NCBI RefSeq assembly: GCF_036898465.1
Contig: NZ_JARUMJ010000001.1
Span: forward strand, 5,394,001 to 5,458,000
Reading direction: 5' to 3'
Length of the DNA stretch: 64,000 nucleotides
From: Streptomyces sp. B21-105
GTDB lineage: Bacteria; Actinomycetota; Actinomycetes; Streptomycetales; Streptomycetaceae
Below, piece after piece: positions 16,588 to 25,645 of this stretch (the first letter of the stretch is position 1; each line of letters opens with the position of its first letter). Both the position numbers and the translations under genes were made by a program. Below the pieces are notes generated by a model, which was not told the DNA's origin, did no database searches, and saw only the letters and a list, made by a program, of their open reading frames with translations.

Positions 16588-17019
16588 TCACGGCCAGACG
16601 AGGCAGTAGGGCTGGTGGCCTGCCTCGTGCAGACGGTGGCTGAAGTCCTGCCATTCGTGCAGGAGTTGGTACACGTTGTAGGCGTCGCGGGGGCCGCCGC
16701 GGTCGGGGACCGTCGACCAGATGAAGGCGGCCGCGCCGACCGCTTCCTCGCCGATGTCCCGCAGCGGGTCGACGACGGTCATGGGGAGTTTCACGACGGC
16801 GTAGTCCGGGTGGAGGACGACCAGTTCCAGCGGGGGCACCTTGTGCAGGGGGACGCCTTCGATGCCGGTCAGGACCATCGCGGCCATCGTCTCCGGCTTG
16901 ATCTTGGTGAACATGCCGTTCATGCCGAGCTCGTCGCCGCCGAGCTCTTCGGGGCGCATCGAGATCGGGACGCGGGCCGCCGTGGCGCCGTCCGGCGCGC
17001 CGAAGTACTTGTACGTCAC
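16588..17019 (-). CDS. Conserved actinobacterial hypothetical protein
   Basis: A 143-residue protein beginning VTYKYFGAPDGATAARVPIS and ending HEAGHQPYCLVWP. It contains a Met/Leu-rich core (MRPEELGGDELGMNGMFTKI) and VVLHPDYAVVKLPMTVVDPL. I recognise it as a streptomycete-conserved protein without a named function; no signal peptide or membrane segment is visible. The GTG at 17019 overlaps the stop of the upstream small gene (GTGA), favouring this start and translational coupling. Its last codons form one copy of the 23-bp direct repeat, so an element may have inserted at its 3' end while preserving the protein. Confidence 0.7.
   Translation of the reverse strand: MTYKYFGAPDGATAARVPISMRPEELGGDELGMNGMFTKIKPETMAAMVLTGIEGVPLHKVPPLELVVLHPDYAVVKLPMTVVDPLRDIGEEAVGAAAFIWSTVPDRGGPRDAYNVYQLLHEWQDFSHRLHEAGHQPYCLVWP
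16597..16619. repeat. 23-bp direct repeat, gene-proximal copy
   Basis: Perfect match to 16007-16029, lying inside the last codons of the hypothetical gene at 16588-17019. The two copies are 590 bases apart, start to start. Confidence 0.85.
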
Positions 17020-17237
17020 CCCCACTCGACCACCATTCCTGCTTCCCGCCTCGAGACGATCGACCTGGCCGACCCGTCGGTCGACCCGCTCGGACTCGCT
17101 CGGCGCGCCTTGTGCCTGCGTCTGTCGCGCTTCGCCGCTTTCCTCCACGTTGCGCCGGTGCCTGCCCCGCCGGGCACGTCGAGGACCCAGGTCGTCAGTC
17201 CCCTCGCCCAGTCCGCCACCGCGATGCATATCTCCAC
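17016..17237 (-). CDS. Small basic hypothetical protein coupled to downstream gene
   Basis: A 73-residue frame from GTG at 17237 to TGA at 17016-17018. Its stop overlaps the GTG of the next hypothetical gene by the classic 4-base GTGA arrangement, the main reason to believe it. The N-terminus (VEICIAVADWARGLTTWVLD) looks coding, the middle is Arg/Lys-rich (RKAAKRDRRRHKARRA), and the C-terminus is SRREAGMVVEWG. I do not recognise a family. There is no clear ribosome site at the start, and an ATG at 17229 opens a different frame. Moderate to low confidence. Confidence 0.4.
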   Translation of the reverse strand: MEICIAVADWARGLTTWVLDVPGGAGTGATWRKAAKRDRRRHKARRASPSGSTDGSARSIVSRREAGMVVEWG

Positions 17238-17623
17238 CCGACTGCTTTTCTAGGACGCGCCGGCGCCGCCGCGCAACCCGATCATCGTGTCAGTGACCTC
17301 CCCCACGGCCGCCCGCCGAAACGTGCGGTGAAACACCTGTCCGCAGGAAACTCGCAGTCCCTCGACACACGGTCGGTGAGATCTACGTCTGTCAGGCCCG
17401 TTACGACTCAGTTTCGCAGATGGTGAGGGGGTCGGCGGAGCCACGTGCGCCACGGCCGGCCCGTGGAAGGGGGCCGCGGTCGTGGCACGGGCCCTGACCG
17501 GTACGTAGCCGTCGCGGCTGGTCACGGCACGCCCCGTGGGCCCCGGCCCCCGCTGGCCTACCCTGGGAGGTCACTGGCAACCGGAGTCCAGCAAGTCGGA
17601 GAAGGTCGGAGAAGTCGCAGGTC
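17238..17623. other. 386-base intergenic region before hemL
   Basis: Divergent space between the small basic protein gene and hemL. It should hold both promoters, but I cannot assign convincing -35/-10 pairs. TACCCT near 17560 is a weak -10 candidate for hemL. No tRNA, repeat or conserved small frame is seen. Confidence 0.4.
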
Positions 17624-18943
17624 ATGAGCGAACTGCCCTATTCATACGATGCGCCCGTCTCGCAGGCGCTGTTCGACCGTGCGTCCGTCGTCACGCCGGG
17701 CGGCGTGAACTCGCCGGTGCGCGCGTTCCGCGCCGTGGGCGGCACACCGAGGTTCATGGTGTCCGGCGCCGGCCCGTATCTGACGGACGCCGACGGGCGG
17801 GAGTACGTCGACCTGGTCTGCTCCTGGGGACCCATGATCCTCGGGCACTCGCACCCCGAGGTGATCGCCGCCGTGCAGGAGGCCGTCACCCGCGGCACCT
17901 CCTTCGGCACGCCCGGTGAGGGCGAGGTCGCGCTCGCCGAGGAGATCGTGGCGCGGGTCGCGCCCGTCGACCAGGTGCGCCTGGTGTCCAGCGGCACCGA
18001 GGCCACCATGTCGGCCATCCGGCTCGCCCGCGGCTTCACCCGCCGCACCAAGGTGATCAAGTTCGCCGGCTGCTACCACGGGCACGTCGACTCGCTCCTC
18101 GCGGCGGCGGGCAGCGGGGTCGCCACCTTCGCCCTGCCCGACACCCCGGGCGTCACCGGCGCGCAGGCCGGCGACACGATCGTCCTGCCGTACAACGACC
18201 TGGAAGCCGTGCAGGAGGCCTTCCACCGGCATCCCGGTGAGATCGCCTGCGTGATCACCGAGGCCTCGCCGGGCAATATGGGCGTCGTCCCGCCGCTGCC
18301 CGGGTTCAACCAGGGGCTCAAGGACGCCTGCCGGGCCAACGGCGCGCTGTTCGTCTCCGACGAGGTGATGACGGGCTTCCGCACCAGCCGCTCCGGGTGG
18401 TTCGGGATCGACGGGGTCACGCCCGACCTGATGACCTTCGGCAAGGTCATGGGCGGCGGCTTCCCGGCCGCGGCGTTCGGCGGGCGGGCCGACGTCATGG
18501 CGCACCTCGCGCCCGCCGGGCCCGTCTACCAGGCCGGCACGCTCTCCGGGAACCCGGTCGCCACCGCGGCCGGTCTGGCCCAGCTGCGGCTCCTCGACGA
18601 CGCCGCGTACGCCAAGGTGAACGAGGTCTCCACGCAGATCCAGTCGCTGGTGTCGGAGGCGCTGACCAAGGAAGGCGTCGCGCACACGCTGCAGAGCGCA
18701 TCCAACATGTTCTCCGTCTTCTTCACGGACCGTCCCGTCCGCGACTACGACGACGCCAAGGCGCAGGAGTCGTTCCGCTTCACCGCCTTCTTCCACTCGC
18801 TGCTGGCGAACGGCGTCTACCTGCCGCCGTCGTCCTTCGAGTCCTGGTTCGTGTCCACGGCCCACGACGACACGGCCGTCCAGAGAATCGCCGACGCCCT
18901 CCCGGCGGCGGCCCGAGCGGCTGCGGAGGCCACGGCGGAATGA
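17624..18943 (+). CDS. hemL: Glutamate-1-semialdehyde 2,1-aminomutase
   Basis: A 439-residue PLP enzyme that isomerises glutamate-1-semialdehyde to 5-aminolevulinate in the C5 haem/corrin pathway. It is a class III aminotransferase fold with [12 protein letters not shown] (24-35), PLP phosphate contact [12 protein letters not shown] (122-133), the aromatic [10 protein letters not shown] block, DEVMTGFR (246-253) and Schiff-base K274 in [11 protein letters not shown]. Length matches the family. The ATG at 17624 is preceded by GGAGAAG about 9 bases upstream. The next gene overlaps its stop by ATGA. Haem supply fits the cytochrome c maturation genes a few kilobases downstream. Confidence 0.96.
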   Translation: MSELPYSYDAPVSQALFDRASVVTPGGVNSPVRAFRAVGGTPRFMVSGAGPYLTDADGREYVDLVCSWGPMILGHSHPEVIAAVQEAVTRGTSFGTPGEGEVALAEEIVARVAPVDQVRLVSSGTEATMSAIRLARGFTRRTKVIKFAGCYHGHVDSLLAAAGSGVATFALPDTPGVTGAQAGDTIVLPYNDLEAVQEAFHRHPGEIACVITEASPGNMGVVPPLPGFNQGLKDACRANGALFVSDEVMTGFRTSRSGWFGIDGVTPDLMTFGKVMGGGFPAAAFGGRADVMAHLAPAGPVYQAGTLSGNPVATAAGLAQLRLLDDAAYAKVNEVSTQIQSLVSEALTKEGVAHTLQSASNMFSVFFTDRPVRDYDDAKAQESFRFTAFFHSLLANGVYLPPSSFESWFVSTAHDDTAVQRIADALPAAARAAAEATAE

Positions 18944-19677
18944 GCACCTTGGGGAATTTCGAGAATTTCGAGAAGAACGGCGCCGCTCAGGACATCACCG
19001 TCGTCCACGTCATGCGGCACGGCGAGGTGCACAACCCCGACGGCGTGCTCTACGGCCGTCTCGACGGCTACCACCTCTCCGAGCTGGGCCGGCAGATGGC
19101 CGACCGGGTCGCCGAGCACCTCGCCTCCCGCGACGTCACGCACGTCGTCGCCTCGCCGCTGGAGCGGGCGCAGGAGACGGCGACCCCCATCGCGAAGGCG
19201 CACGGGCTCGACCTGGCCACCGACGCGCGGCTCCTGGAGGCCGAGAACGTCTTCCAGGGCAAGACGTTCGGGGTGGGGGACGGGGCGCTGCGCCGGCCGG
19301 AGAACTGGAAGCACCTCGTCAACCCGTTCAAGCCGTCCTGGGGCGAGCCCTACGTCGACCAGGTCGTGCGGATGATGGGCGCGCTGGACGCGGCGAAGGA
19401 CGCGGCCCGCGGGCACGAGGCCGTGCTGGTCAGCCATCAGCTGCCGATCTGGATCGTGCGGTCCTACGTCGAGCGGCGGCGGCTGTGGCACGACCCGCGC
19501 AAGCGGCAGTGCACGCTCGCTTCACTGACGACGTTCACGTACCAGGGCGACCGGATCATGTCGGTCGGGTACACCGAACCCGCCCTCGACCTGGTGCCGG
19601 CGCACCTGCGCGCCGGAGCCAAGCCGGTGCAGGGCAAGGGTGCGGGCACGGGTCAGGGCAAGGCCTTCGGTGCGTAA
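18940..19677 (+). CDS. Histidine phosphatase family protein
   Basis: A 245-residue phosphoglycerate-mutase-like protein. The start is ATG at 18940, inside the hemL stop (ATGA). The catalytic RHGE motif is at 26-29 (H27), followed by [33 protein letters not shown], and the second His in [11 protein letters not shown] conserved streptomycete neighbour of hemL in my recollection. The 10-residue N-terminus and the Gly/Lys-rich C-terminal tail are extensions. The substrate is unknown; being coupled to hemL it may hydrolyse a phosphorylated metabolite rather than act as a mutase. Confidence 0.88.
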   Translation: MSTLGNFENFEKNGAAQDITVVHVMRHGEVHNPDGVLYGRLDGYHLSELGRQMADRVAEHLASRDVTHVVASPLERAQETATPIAKAHGLDLATDARLLEAENVFQGKTFGVGDGALRRPENWKHLVNPFKPSWGEPYVDQVVRMMGALDAAKDAARGHEAVLVSHQLPIWIVRSYVERRRLWHDPRKRQCTLASLTTFTYQGDRIMSVGYTEPALDLVPAHLRAGAKPVQGKGAGTGQGKAFGA

Positions 19678-19815
19678 CGGGTGATGACGGGGTGTTGTGG
19701 GGGATTACGGGTGATTGCGGTTGGTGAGAGGCCTGTCCGGTCGGGTACTTCCGCCCGGACGGTCCGGTCGCCTGGCTGAAATCCCCCTTCTGTTACCGAA
19801 TCCGGAACTATCGGC

Positions 19816-19844
19816 GGAACCCTGTCGTTCATCATGTCCTCTGA
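19816..19844 (+). promoter_or_regulatory. Possible ECF-type promoter before the deacetylase-like gene
   Basis: GGAACC (19816-19821) and CTCTGA (19839-19844) are separated by 17 bases, resembling ECF sigma promoters such as the sigma-E envelope-stress type. The ATG is 24 bases downstream. This is pattern reading only. Confidence 0.3.
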
Positions 19845-19867
19845 ATGGGTGACCACCTGAGGATCTG

Positions 19868-21214
19868 ATGAACGAGGACGCCATGCGCACGATCACCCGA
19901 AGGGGAGCACTCGGACTCGGGGCCGGAGCCGCTGCCGCGGCCGGACTCGCCGGCTGCGGCAGCCTCACCAGTTCGGACGAACCCTCCTCCGGTGGTTCCG
20001 GTTCCGGGAAGAAGGGCGCCAAGGACGGCGGCTCCGGCAGCCCCCGTCCGAAGTCCACCACCCGCCCCCTCGGCGACGGTTCCACCTCCTTCACCGGCAA
20101 GCAGCCCCACCAGCCGGCGGGGCCGGTGCCGCTCCAGCCCGGCGAGGAGCCGCCGCAGTTCGTCGTCTTCTCCTGGGACGGCGCGGGCGAGGTCGGAAAC
20201 GGACTCTTCAACCGTTTCCTCGACCTTGCCAAGGCGCACGGCGCGAGCATGACCTTCTTCCTCTCCGGGCTGTATCTGCTGCCCGAGTCCAAGAAGCGGC
20301 TCTACGACCCGCCGAACAACCCCCGCGGGGCCTCCGACATCGGCTATCTCACCGACGAGCACGTCAAGATGACGCTCGCGGGAGTGCGCCGCGCCTGGCT
20401 CGAGGGGCACGAGATAGGCACCCACTTCAACGGTCACTTCTGCGGCGAGGGCCGCGGCTCGGTCGGCAAGTGGACGCCGGCGCAGTGGCGCAGCGAGATC
20501 GACCAGGCGAAGAAGTTCGTGATGGAGTGGCGGACCAACACCGGCTGGACCGACCTGCCCGCGCTGCCCTTCGACTACGACAAGGAACTCGTCGGCGGCC
20601 GCACGCCCTGTCTGCTCGGCCAGGACAACCTGCTGCCCACCGCCCGCGCCCTCGGCTGGCGCTACGACGCCTCCTCGCCGGGCGGCCGCCAGGTGTGGCC
20701 GAGGAAGAAGGACGGCATCTGGGACCTGCCGTTGCAGCAGATACCGTTTCCGGGACGCCGCTTCGAGGTCCTCTCGATGGACTACAACATGCTCGCCAAC
20801 CAGTCGATCAACTCGACCAAGGCGCCCGCCCACAACTACCCCGGCTGGCGGCAGCAGTCCGCCCAGGCGTACATCCAGGGATTCAAGCGGGCATTCGAGA
20901 CGAACCGGGCACCCTTCTTCGTCGGCAATCACTTCGAGCAGTGGAACGGCGGCATCTACATGGACGCCGTCGAGGAGGCCTTCAAGCACATCGCGCGCGA
21001 GAAGGAGAAGGGCGCGGACGTGCGCATCGTCTCCTTCCGGCAGTTCGTGGACTGGATCGACGTCCAAAAGCCCGAGGTGCTCGAGAAGCTGCGCACCCTC
21101 GAGGTCGGACAGCAGCCGGCCGGTGGCTGGAAGACGTTCCTGGCCGCGACCCCGAAGACGCCGAAGTCGCCGACGGCTCCGAAGTCGCCGACGGGCTCCG
21201 CGTCTGCCGCCTGA
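19868..21214 (+). CDS. Secreted lipoprotein with polysaccharide-deacetylase-like fold
   Basis: A 448-residue exported protein. The N-terminus MNEDAMRTITRRGALGLGAG has a Tat-like RR followed by a hydrophobic run and lipobox GLAGC (C30), then a Ser/Gly/Lys linker to about 75. The main domain begins PQFVVFSWDGAGEV, with GASMTFFLSGLYLLP, GHEIGTHFNGHFCG and later VGNHFEQWNGG, in the order expected of a NodB-type deacetylase (Asp, then an HxxxH pair). The C-terminus carries TPKSPTAPKSPTG repeats. It may remodel cell-wall polysaccharide; the catalytic assignment is inferred. An ECF-like promoter lies upstream. Confidence 0.75.
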   Translation: MNEDAMRTITRRGALGLGAGAAAAAGLAGCGSLTSSDEPSSGGSGSGKKGAKDGGSGSPRPKSTTRPLGDGSTSFTGKQPHQPAGPVPLQPGEEPPQFVVFSWDGAGEVGNGLFNRFLDLAKAHGASMTFFLSGLYLLPESKKRLYDPPNNPRGASDIGYLTDEHVKMTLAGVRRAWLEGHEIGTHFNGHFCGEGRGSVGKWTPAQWRSEIDQAKKFVMEWRTNTGWTDLPALPFDYDKELVGGRTPCLLGQDNLLPTARALGWRYDASSPGGRQVWPRKKDGIWDLPLQQIPFPGRRFEVLSMDYNMLANQSINSTKAPAHNYPGWRQQSAQAYIQGFKRAFETNRAPFFVGNHFEQWNGGIYMDAVEEAFKHIAREKEKGADVRIVSFRQFVDWIDVQKPEVLEKLRTLEVGQQPAGGWKTFLAATPKTPKSPTAPKSPTGSASAA

Positions 21215-21281
21215 AATGCGGTTCTCTCCCCACAAAGGGGGGTGCGCAAGATCCCCAGAACGGCCATGCGAAACTTTTCAC

Positions 21282-21884
21282 ATGAGTGCCGCCTGGATCC
21301 GTCCGCGCCGCCCCGCAGTCCTCGGCGCGGGTGCCGTCGTCGCAGCGTTGCTGCTGTCCGCCTGCGGCTCCGGCGGCACGTCGGGCGGGGGCGGCGGCAC
21401 CAACTTCGTCCTGGGCAAGGACGGCATCTCCACCGCCGAGAAGGGTGAGCGGGCGCAGGTCCCCGACCTCTCCGGCGAGACCGTCGCGGGCAAGCAACTG
21501 GACATCGCGTCCTTCAAGGGCAAGATCGTCGTCCTGAACGTGTGGGGCTCCTGGTGTGCCCCGTGCCGCGCCGAGGCGCCCAACTTCGAGAAGGTCTCCA
21601 AGGACCTCCAGGGCAAGGGCGTCCAGTTCGTCGGCATCAACGTCGCCGACCCCCAGGTGCGCAGCGCCCTCGCCTTCGAGGAGCAGTTCGGCGTCACCTA
21701 CCCCAGCCTGTACGACCCCAGCAGCAAGCTGATCCTCCGCTTCCGCAAGGGCACGCTCAGCCCGCAGGCGATCCCCTCCACGCTCGTCGTCGACCGGGAA
21801 GGGAAGATCGCCGCCCGCTCGCTGGCCGCGCTCAGCGAGGAGAAACTGCGCAAGATGATCGCCCCGATCCTCGCGGAGAAGTGA
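21282..21884 (+). CDS. resA: ResA-like thioredoxin-fold lipoprotein
   Basis: A 200-residue TlpA/ResA-type thiol-disulfide oxidoreductase anchored outside the membrane. The lipobox LLSAC has C28. The thioredoxin domain starts near 58 (AQVPDLSGETVAGK), with active-site WCAPC (C92, C95) after VVLNVWGS and a cis-Pro region AIPSTLVVDREGKI. It reduces apocytochrome c haem-binding cysteines before ligation. It heads resA-ccdA-resB-ccsB, the complete system II cytochrome c maturation set; its stop is 1 base from the ccdA start. The ATG at 21282 is chosen because it directly precedes the signal peptide. Confidence 0.92.
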   Translation: MSAAWIRPRRPAVLGAGAVVAALLLSACGSGGTSGGGGGTNFVLGKDGISTAEKGERAQVPDLSGETVAGKQLDIASFKGKIVVLNVWGSWCAPCRAEAPNFEKVSKDLQGKGVQFVGINVADPQVRSALAFEEQFGVTYPSLYDPSSKLILRFRKGTLSPQAIPSTLVVDREGKIAARSLAALSEEKLRKMIAPILAEK

Positions 21885-21885
21885 C

Positions 21886-22659
21886 GTGAGCGCGCTCACC
21901 ACGTTCGCCGCCGCCACCGACCCGAACCAGACGGTGATGAGCGGCGCGCTGCTGCTCGCTCTGCCGCTCGCCCTGTTCGGCGGACTCGTCTCCTTCTTCT
22001 CGCCGTGCGTCCTGCCGCTCGTCCCCGGCTATCTCTCCTACGTCACCGGCGTGACCGGCACCGACCTCGCCGAGGCCCGGCGCGGACGGATGGTCGCCGG
22101 CGCCTCGCTGTTCGTCCTCGGCTTCACCGCCGTGTTCGTCTCCGGCGGGGCCCTGTTCGGGTACTTCGGCCAGACGCTCCAGGAGAACCAGGGCGTCCTG
22201 TCCAAGGTGCTGGGCGTCCTCATGATCCTCATGGGCGTCTTCTTCATGGGCCTGATGCCCTGGATGACACAGCGGGAGTTCCGCTTCCACCGCAGGCCCG
22301 CCGCCGGGCTCGTCGGCGCTCCCTTCCTCGGCGCGCTGTTCGGCATCGGGTGGACCCCCTGCATCGGCCCGACCCTCGCCTCCGTCATCGCCCTCTCCTC
22401 CCAGCAGGGCAGCGCGGGCCGCGGTGCCATACTGACCGTCGCCTACTGCCTCGGCCTCGGTGTGCCGTTCGTGCTCGCCGCGGTCGCCTTCCGCAAGGCG
22501 CTCGGGGCCTTCGGCTGGGTCAAGCGGCACTACGTCTGGGTGATGCGGATCGGCGGCACGATGATGATCGTGACCGGTCTGCTGCTGCTGACCGGTGCGT
22601 GGGACCGCATCGTGCAGGACATGCAGTCCTGGTCCGCCGGCTTCACTGTGGGGATCTGA
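21886..22659 (+). CDS. ccdA: Cytochrome c biogenesis protein CcdA
   Basis: A 257-residue membrane protein with six predicted helices that moves electrons from cytoplasmic thioredoxin to extracytoplasmic ResA. The two redox Cys are in FFSPCVLPLVPGYLS (C41) and GWTPCIGP (C159), the signature pair of the CcdA/DsbD-beta family. GTG start 1 base after the resA stop, so translation is coupled. Length is a little above the usual about 235-240 residues because of a short N-terminal extension. Confidence 0.95.
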   Translation: MSALTTFAAATDPNQTVMSGALLLALPLALFGGLVSFFSPCVLPLVPGYLSYVTGVTGTDLAEARRGRMVAGASLFVLGFTAVFVSGGALFGYFGQTLQENQGVLSKVLGVLMILMGVFFMGLMPWMTQREFRFHRRPAAGLVGAPFLGALFGIGWTPCIGPTLASVIALSSQQGSAGRGAILTVAYCLGLGVPFVLAAVAFRKALGAFGWVKRHYVWVMRIGGTMMIVTGLLLLTGAWDRIVQDMQSWSAGFTVGI

Positions 22660-22662
22660 TCC

Positions 22663-24459
22663 ATGAGCAAGAGCACGGTCGACACCGGCCCCGGTGAGAC
22701 GCCGCCCCCCTCCGGGAAGCAGGACCTCGGCCCCGGTGAGACGTCGGCCGCCGCCGAGGAACAGGATCTCGGCGCGGCCGGATCCCAGTTGTCGACCGCG
22801 CCCGCGGACTCGCTCGCCAGCATGCCCGCCCTCGGCGTCATCGGCTGGGCCCGCTGGTTCTGGCGGCAGCTCACCTCCATGCGGGTCGCCCTGCTGCTGC
22901 TCCTGCTGCTCGCGCTCGGGGCGATCCCCGGCTCGCTGATCCCGCAGTCCGGCAACGACGAGACGAAGGTCGACGACTTCCGCCGGGCCCACGAGAGCCT
23001 CGCCGGCGTCTACGACCGGCTCGGCCTCTTCCACGTCTACAGCTCGGCGTGGTTCTCCGCGATCTACCTCCTGCTGTTCGTCTCCCTCGTCGGCTGCATC
23101 GTGCCCCGCACCTGGCAGTTCGTGGGCCAGCTGCGCGGCCGCCCGCCGGGCGCGCCGAGGACCCTGACCCGGCTGCCGGCCTACACGACCTGGCGCACCG
23201 AGGCCGAGCCGGAGCAGGTGCGCGAGGCCGCGCTGACGCTGCTGCGCAAGCGCCGCTTCCGCGCCCACCAGGCCGGGGACGCCGTCGCCGCCGAGAAGGG
23301 CTATCTGCGCGAGGCCGGCAACCTCGCCTTCCATATCGCCCTCATCGTGATGCTGATCGCCTTCGCCTGGGGCCAGCTCTTCAAGTCCGAGGGCAACAAG
23401 CTGCTCGTCGAGGGCAACGGCTTCTCCAACACCCTCATCTCCTACGACGACTTCAAGTCCGGCAACCTCTTCGACACCGACGACCTGAACCCGTTCAGCT
23501 TCACCCTGGACAAGTTCACCGGCACCTACGAGACCTCGGGCCCCAACACCGGCACCCCGCGCACCTACCAGGCCGCCCTCACCTACAGCGTCGGCGCGTA
23601 CGGCAAGGACCAGAAGACCCTCGTCAAGGTCAACCACCCGCTGGAGATCGACGACTCGAAGGTCTACCTCACCGCTCACGGCTACGCCCCGGTGATCACC
23701 GTCCGCGACGGCAAGGGCAAGGTCGTCTTCCATGACGCCGTCCCGCTGCTGCCGCTCGACTCCAACGTCACCTCGTCCGGCGTGATCAGGGTTCTCGACG
23801 GCTACCGGAACGCCCGGGGTGTCAGCGAGCAGCTGGGCATCTCGGCGTTCTTCCTGCCGACGTACACGCCGGGCAGCGAGACCGCCTCCACGTTCCCGTC
23901 GCTGAGCAACCCGGTGCTGAACCTGACGCCGTACCACGGCGACCTCGGCGTCAACTCGGGCATCCCGCAGAGCGTGTACCAGCTCGACAAGAGCCACATG
24001 AAGGAGTTCAAGGACTCCAAGAAGGCTCAGCTGCGCGCGAACCTGAAGCCCGGCGAGACGATGACCCTTCCCGGCGGGGCCGGCACGGTCACCTACGACA
24101 GCACCCGGCAGTGGGCCAACTTCCAGGTCACCCAGCAGCCGGGCAGCGGCTGGGCGCTGGGCGGCGCGATCACCGCGATCTTCGGGCTCGCCGCCTCCCT
24201 GTTCATCCAGCGCCGCCGGGTGTGGGTGCGTGCCGTGCGGGGCGCGGACGGGGTGACGGTCGTCGAGATGGCCGGCCTCGGCCGCAGCGAGTCCGCCAAG
24301 GTGCCCGAGGAACTCGGCGCTCTCGCCGGAACCCTGTACGACCAGGCTCGCGGGGCCTCCGACCCCGAGGACGACTCAGACGCCCCAGACGACTCAGACG
24401 CCTCACCCGAACCCACCGACCCCCACGTCGTACCCGCCGAAAAAGGGGCTGAGCAGTGA
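22663..24459 (+). CDS. resB: Cytochrome c biogenesis protein ResB
   Basis: A 598-residue ResB/Ccs1 membrane protein, half of the system II haem-delivery and ligation complex with CcsB. After a 55-residue acidic, Pro-rich N-terminus comes TM1 (WRQLTSMRVALLLLLLLALG), TM2 (FSAIYLLLFVSLVGCIVPRTW), TM3 (LAFHIALIVMLIAFAWGQLF), a large extracytoplasmic domain, and a last helix near 500 before a cytoplasmic tail. The final 60 residues or so are Asp/Pro-rich. The ATG is 3 bases after the ccdA stop and its own stop overlaps the ccsB GTG. Confidence 0.94.
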   Translation: MSKSTVDTGPGETPPPSGKQDLGPGETSAAAEEQDLGAAGSQLSTAPADSLASMPALGVIGWARWFWRQLTSMRVALLLLLLLALGAIPGSLIPQSGNDETKVDDFRRAHESLAGVYDRLGLFHVYSSAWFSAIYLLLFVSLVGCIVPRTWQFVGQLRGRPPGAPRTLTRLPAYTTWRTEAEPEQVREAALTLLRKRRFRAHQAGDAVAAEKGYLREAGNLAFHIALIVMLIAFAWGQLFKSEGNKLLVEGNGFSNTLISYDDFKSGNLFDTDDLNPFSFTLDKFTGTYETSGPNTGTPRTYQAALTYSVGAYGKDQKTLVKVNHPLEIDDSKVYLTAHGYAPVITVRDGKGKVVFHDAVPLLPLDSNVTSSGVIRVLDGYRNARGVSEQLGISAFFLPTYTPGSETASTFPSLSNPVLNLTPYHGDLGVNSGIPQSVYQLDKSHMKEFKDSKKAQLRANLKPGETMTLPGGAGTVTYDSTRQWANFQVTQQPGSGWALGGAITAIFGLAASLFIQRRRVWVRAVRGADGVTVVEMAGLGRSESAKVPEELGALAGTLYDQARGASDPEDDSDAPDDSDASPEPTDPHVVPAEKGAEQ

Positions 24460-25568
24460 CTCTCGCCGCCGCGACCGAGTTGGCCGCCGCCACCAACGAA
24501 AACCTCGCGAGCATCAGCAACACGCTGATCTACTCGTCGATGGCCGTCTACACCCTGGCCTTCTTCGCATACATCGCCGAATGGCTCCTCGGCAGCCGCA
24601 GCAAGGTCGGCCGGACCGCCGCCGCGCTCACCGCCCAGCCGGCCGCGCAGGCGAAGGGGCCGGCGAAGGGGCCGGCCGTCACTGTGACGAAGGGCGGCTC
24701 CACCGCCGTCCTGGAGCGGCCGCAGGTCGTCGTGCGCTCCGCGGCCGGCGCGCGTGACGTGCCCGACGGGCCGGGCGCGCACGGCGGCGACGAGCAGGGC
24801 GACATGTACGGCCGGATCGCCATCTCCCTCACCGTGCTCGCCTTCCTCGTCGAGGTGGGCGGCGTGATCGCCCGTGCGGCCTCGGTGCAGCGTGCGCCGT
24901 GGGGCAACATGTACGAGTTCAACATCACCTTTTCCACGGTGGCCGTCGGCGTGTACCTCGGCCTGCTCGCGCTGAAGAAGAACGTGCGCTGGCTCGGCCT
25001 GTTCCTGATCACCACGGTGCTGCTGGACCTCGGCCTGGCGGTCACCGTCCTCTACACGGCGAGCGACCAGCTGGTCCCGGCGCTGCACTCGTACTGGCTG
25101 TACATCCACGTCTCCACCGCGATCTTCTGCGGCGCGGTGTTCTACGTCGGCGCGGTCGCCACGATCCTGTACCTGTTCAAGGACTCCTACGAGAACAAGC
25201 TCGCCAACGGCGGCACGCCGGGCAGGTTCGCCAACTCGGTCCTGGACCGGCTTCCCGCCTCCGCGTCTCTCGACAAGTTCGCCTACCGCGTGAACGCGGC
25301 CGTCTTCCCGCTCTGGACGTTCACGATCATCGCGGGCGCGATCTGGGCGGGCGACGCGTGGGGCCGCTACTGGGGCTGGGACCCCAAGGAGACCTGGTCG
25401 TTCATCACCTGGGTCGCCTACGCCTGTTACCTGCACGCCCGCGCCACCGCCGGCTGGAAGGGCCGCAAGGCCGCCTACCTGGCGATGATCGCCTTCGGCT
25501 GCTGGCTGTTCAACTACTACGGCGTCAACATCTTCGTCTCCGGCAAGCACTCGTACGCGGGCGTGTGA
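24456..25568 (+). CDS. ccsB: Cytochrome c biogenesis protein CcsB/ResC
   Basis: A 370-residue member of the haem-handling protein family. The tryptophan-rich haem-binding WWD motif reads WGRYWGWDPKETW, flanked by conserved His in the LHSYWLYIHV region and in CYLHARATAGWKG. About eight hydrophobic helices are visible, with an 80-residue cytoplasmic insertion after the first. GTG at 24456 overlaps the resB stop (GTGA). With ResB it exports haem and attaches it to CXXCH motifs. The operon ends at a strong hairpin 13 bases after the stop. Confidence 0.95.
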   Translation: MTLAAATELAAATNENLASISNTLIYSSMAVYTLAFFAYIAEWLLGSRSKVGRTAAALTAQPAAQAKGPAKGPAVTVTKGGSTAVLERPQVVVRSAAGARDVPDGPGAHGGDEQGDMYGRIAISLTVLAFLVEVGGVIARAASVQRAPWGNMYEFNITFSTVAVGVYLGLLALKKNVRWLGLFLITTVLLDLGLAVTVLYTASDQLVPALHSYWLYIHVSTAIFCGAVFYVGAVATILYLFKDSYENKLANGGTPGRFANSVLDRLPASASLDKFAYRVNAAVFPLWTFTIIAGAIWAGDAWGRYWGWDPKETWSFITWVAYACYLHARATAGWKGRKAAYLAMIAFGCWLFNYYGVNIFVSGKHSYAGV

Positions 25569-25581
25569 CTCTCGTACAAAG

Positions 25582-25621
25582 AAGGCCGGTTCCTGTGACG
25601 TGGGTCACCGGAACCGGCCTT
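25582..25621 (+). terminator. Strong terminator of the resA-ccsB operon
   Basis: Arms aaggccggttcc (25582-25593) and ggaaccggcctt (25610-25621) are perfectly complementary. An inner GTGAC/GTCAC pair extends the stem to a 4-base loop. It lies just after ccsB. Confidence 0.92.
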
Positions 25622-25645
25622 CGTCGTGCGGACGGGCAAGGGGGC

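Noticed and set aside
17330..17342. The 13-mer gaaacacctgtcc shared with 31358-31370 in the kinase operator region
   Set aside because: In 64 kb a few shared 13-mers are expected by chance, and the copy at 17330 lacks the palindromic context.
17401..17625. A minus-strand frame upstream of hemL
   Set aside because: Composition is Arg/Pro shadow-like and no start signal is present.
21832..23997. A 721-codon minus-strand frame over ccdA-resB
   Set aside because: Antisense to definite cytochrome c maturation genes; no signal of its own.
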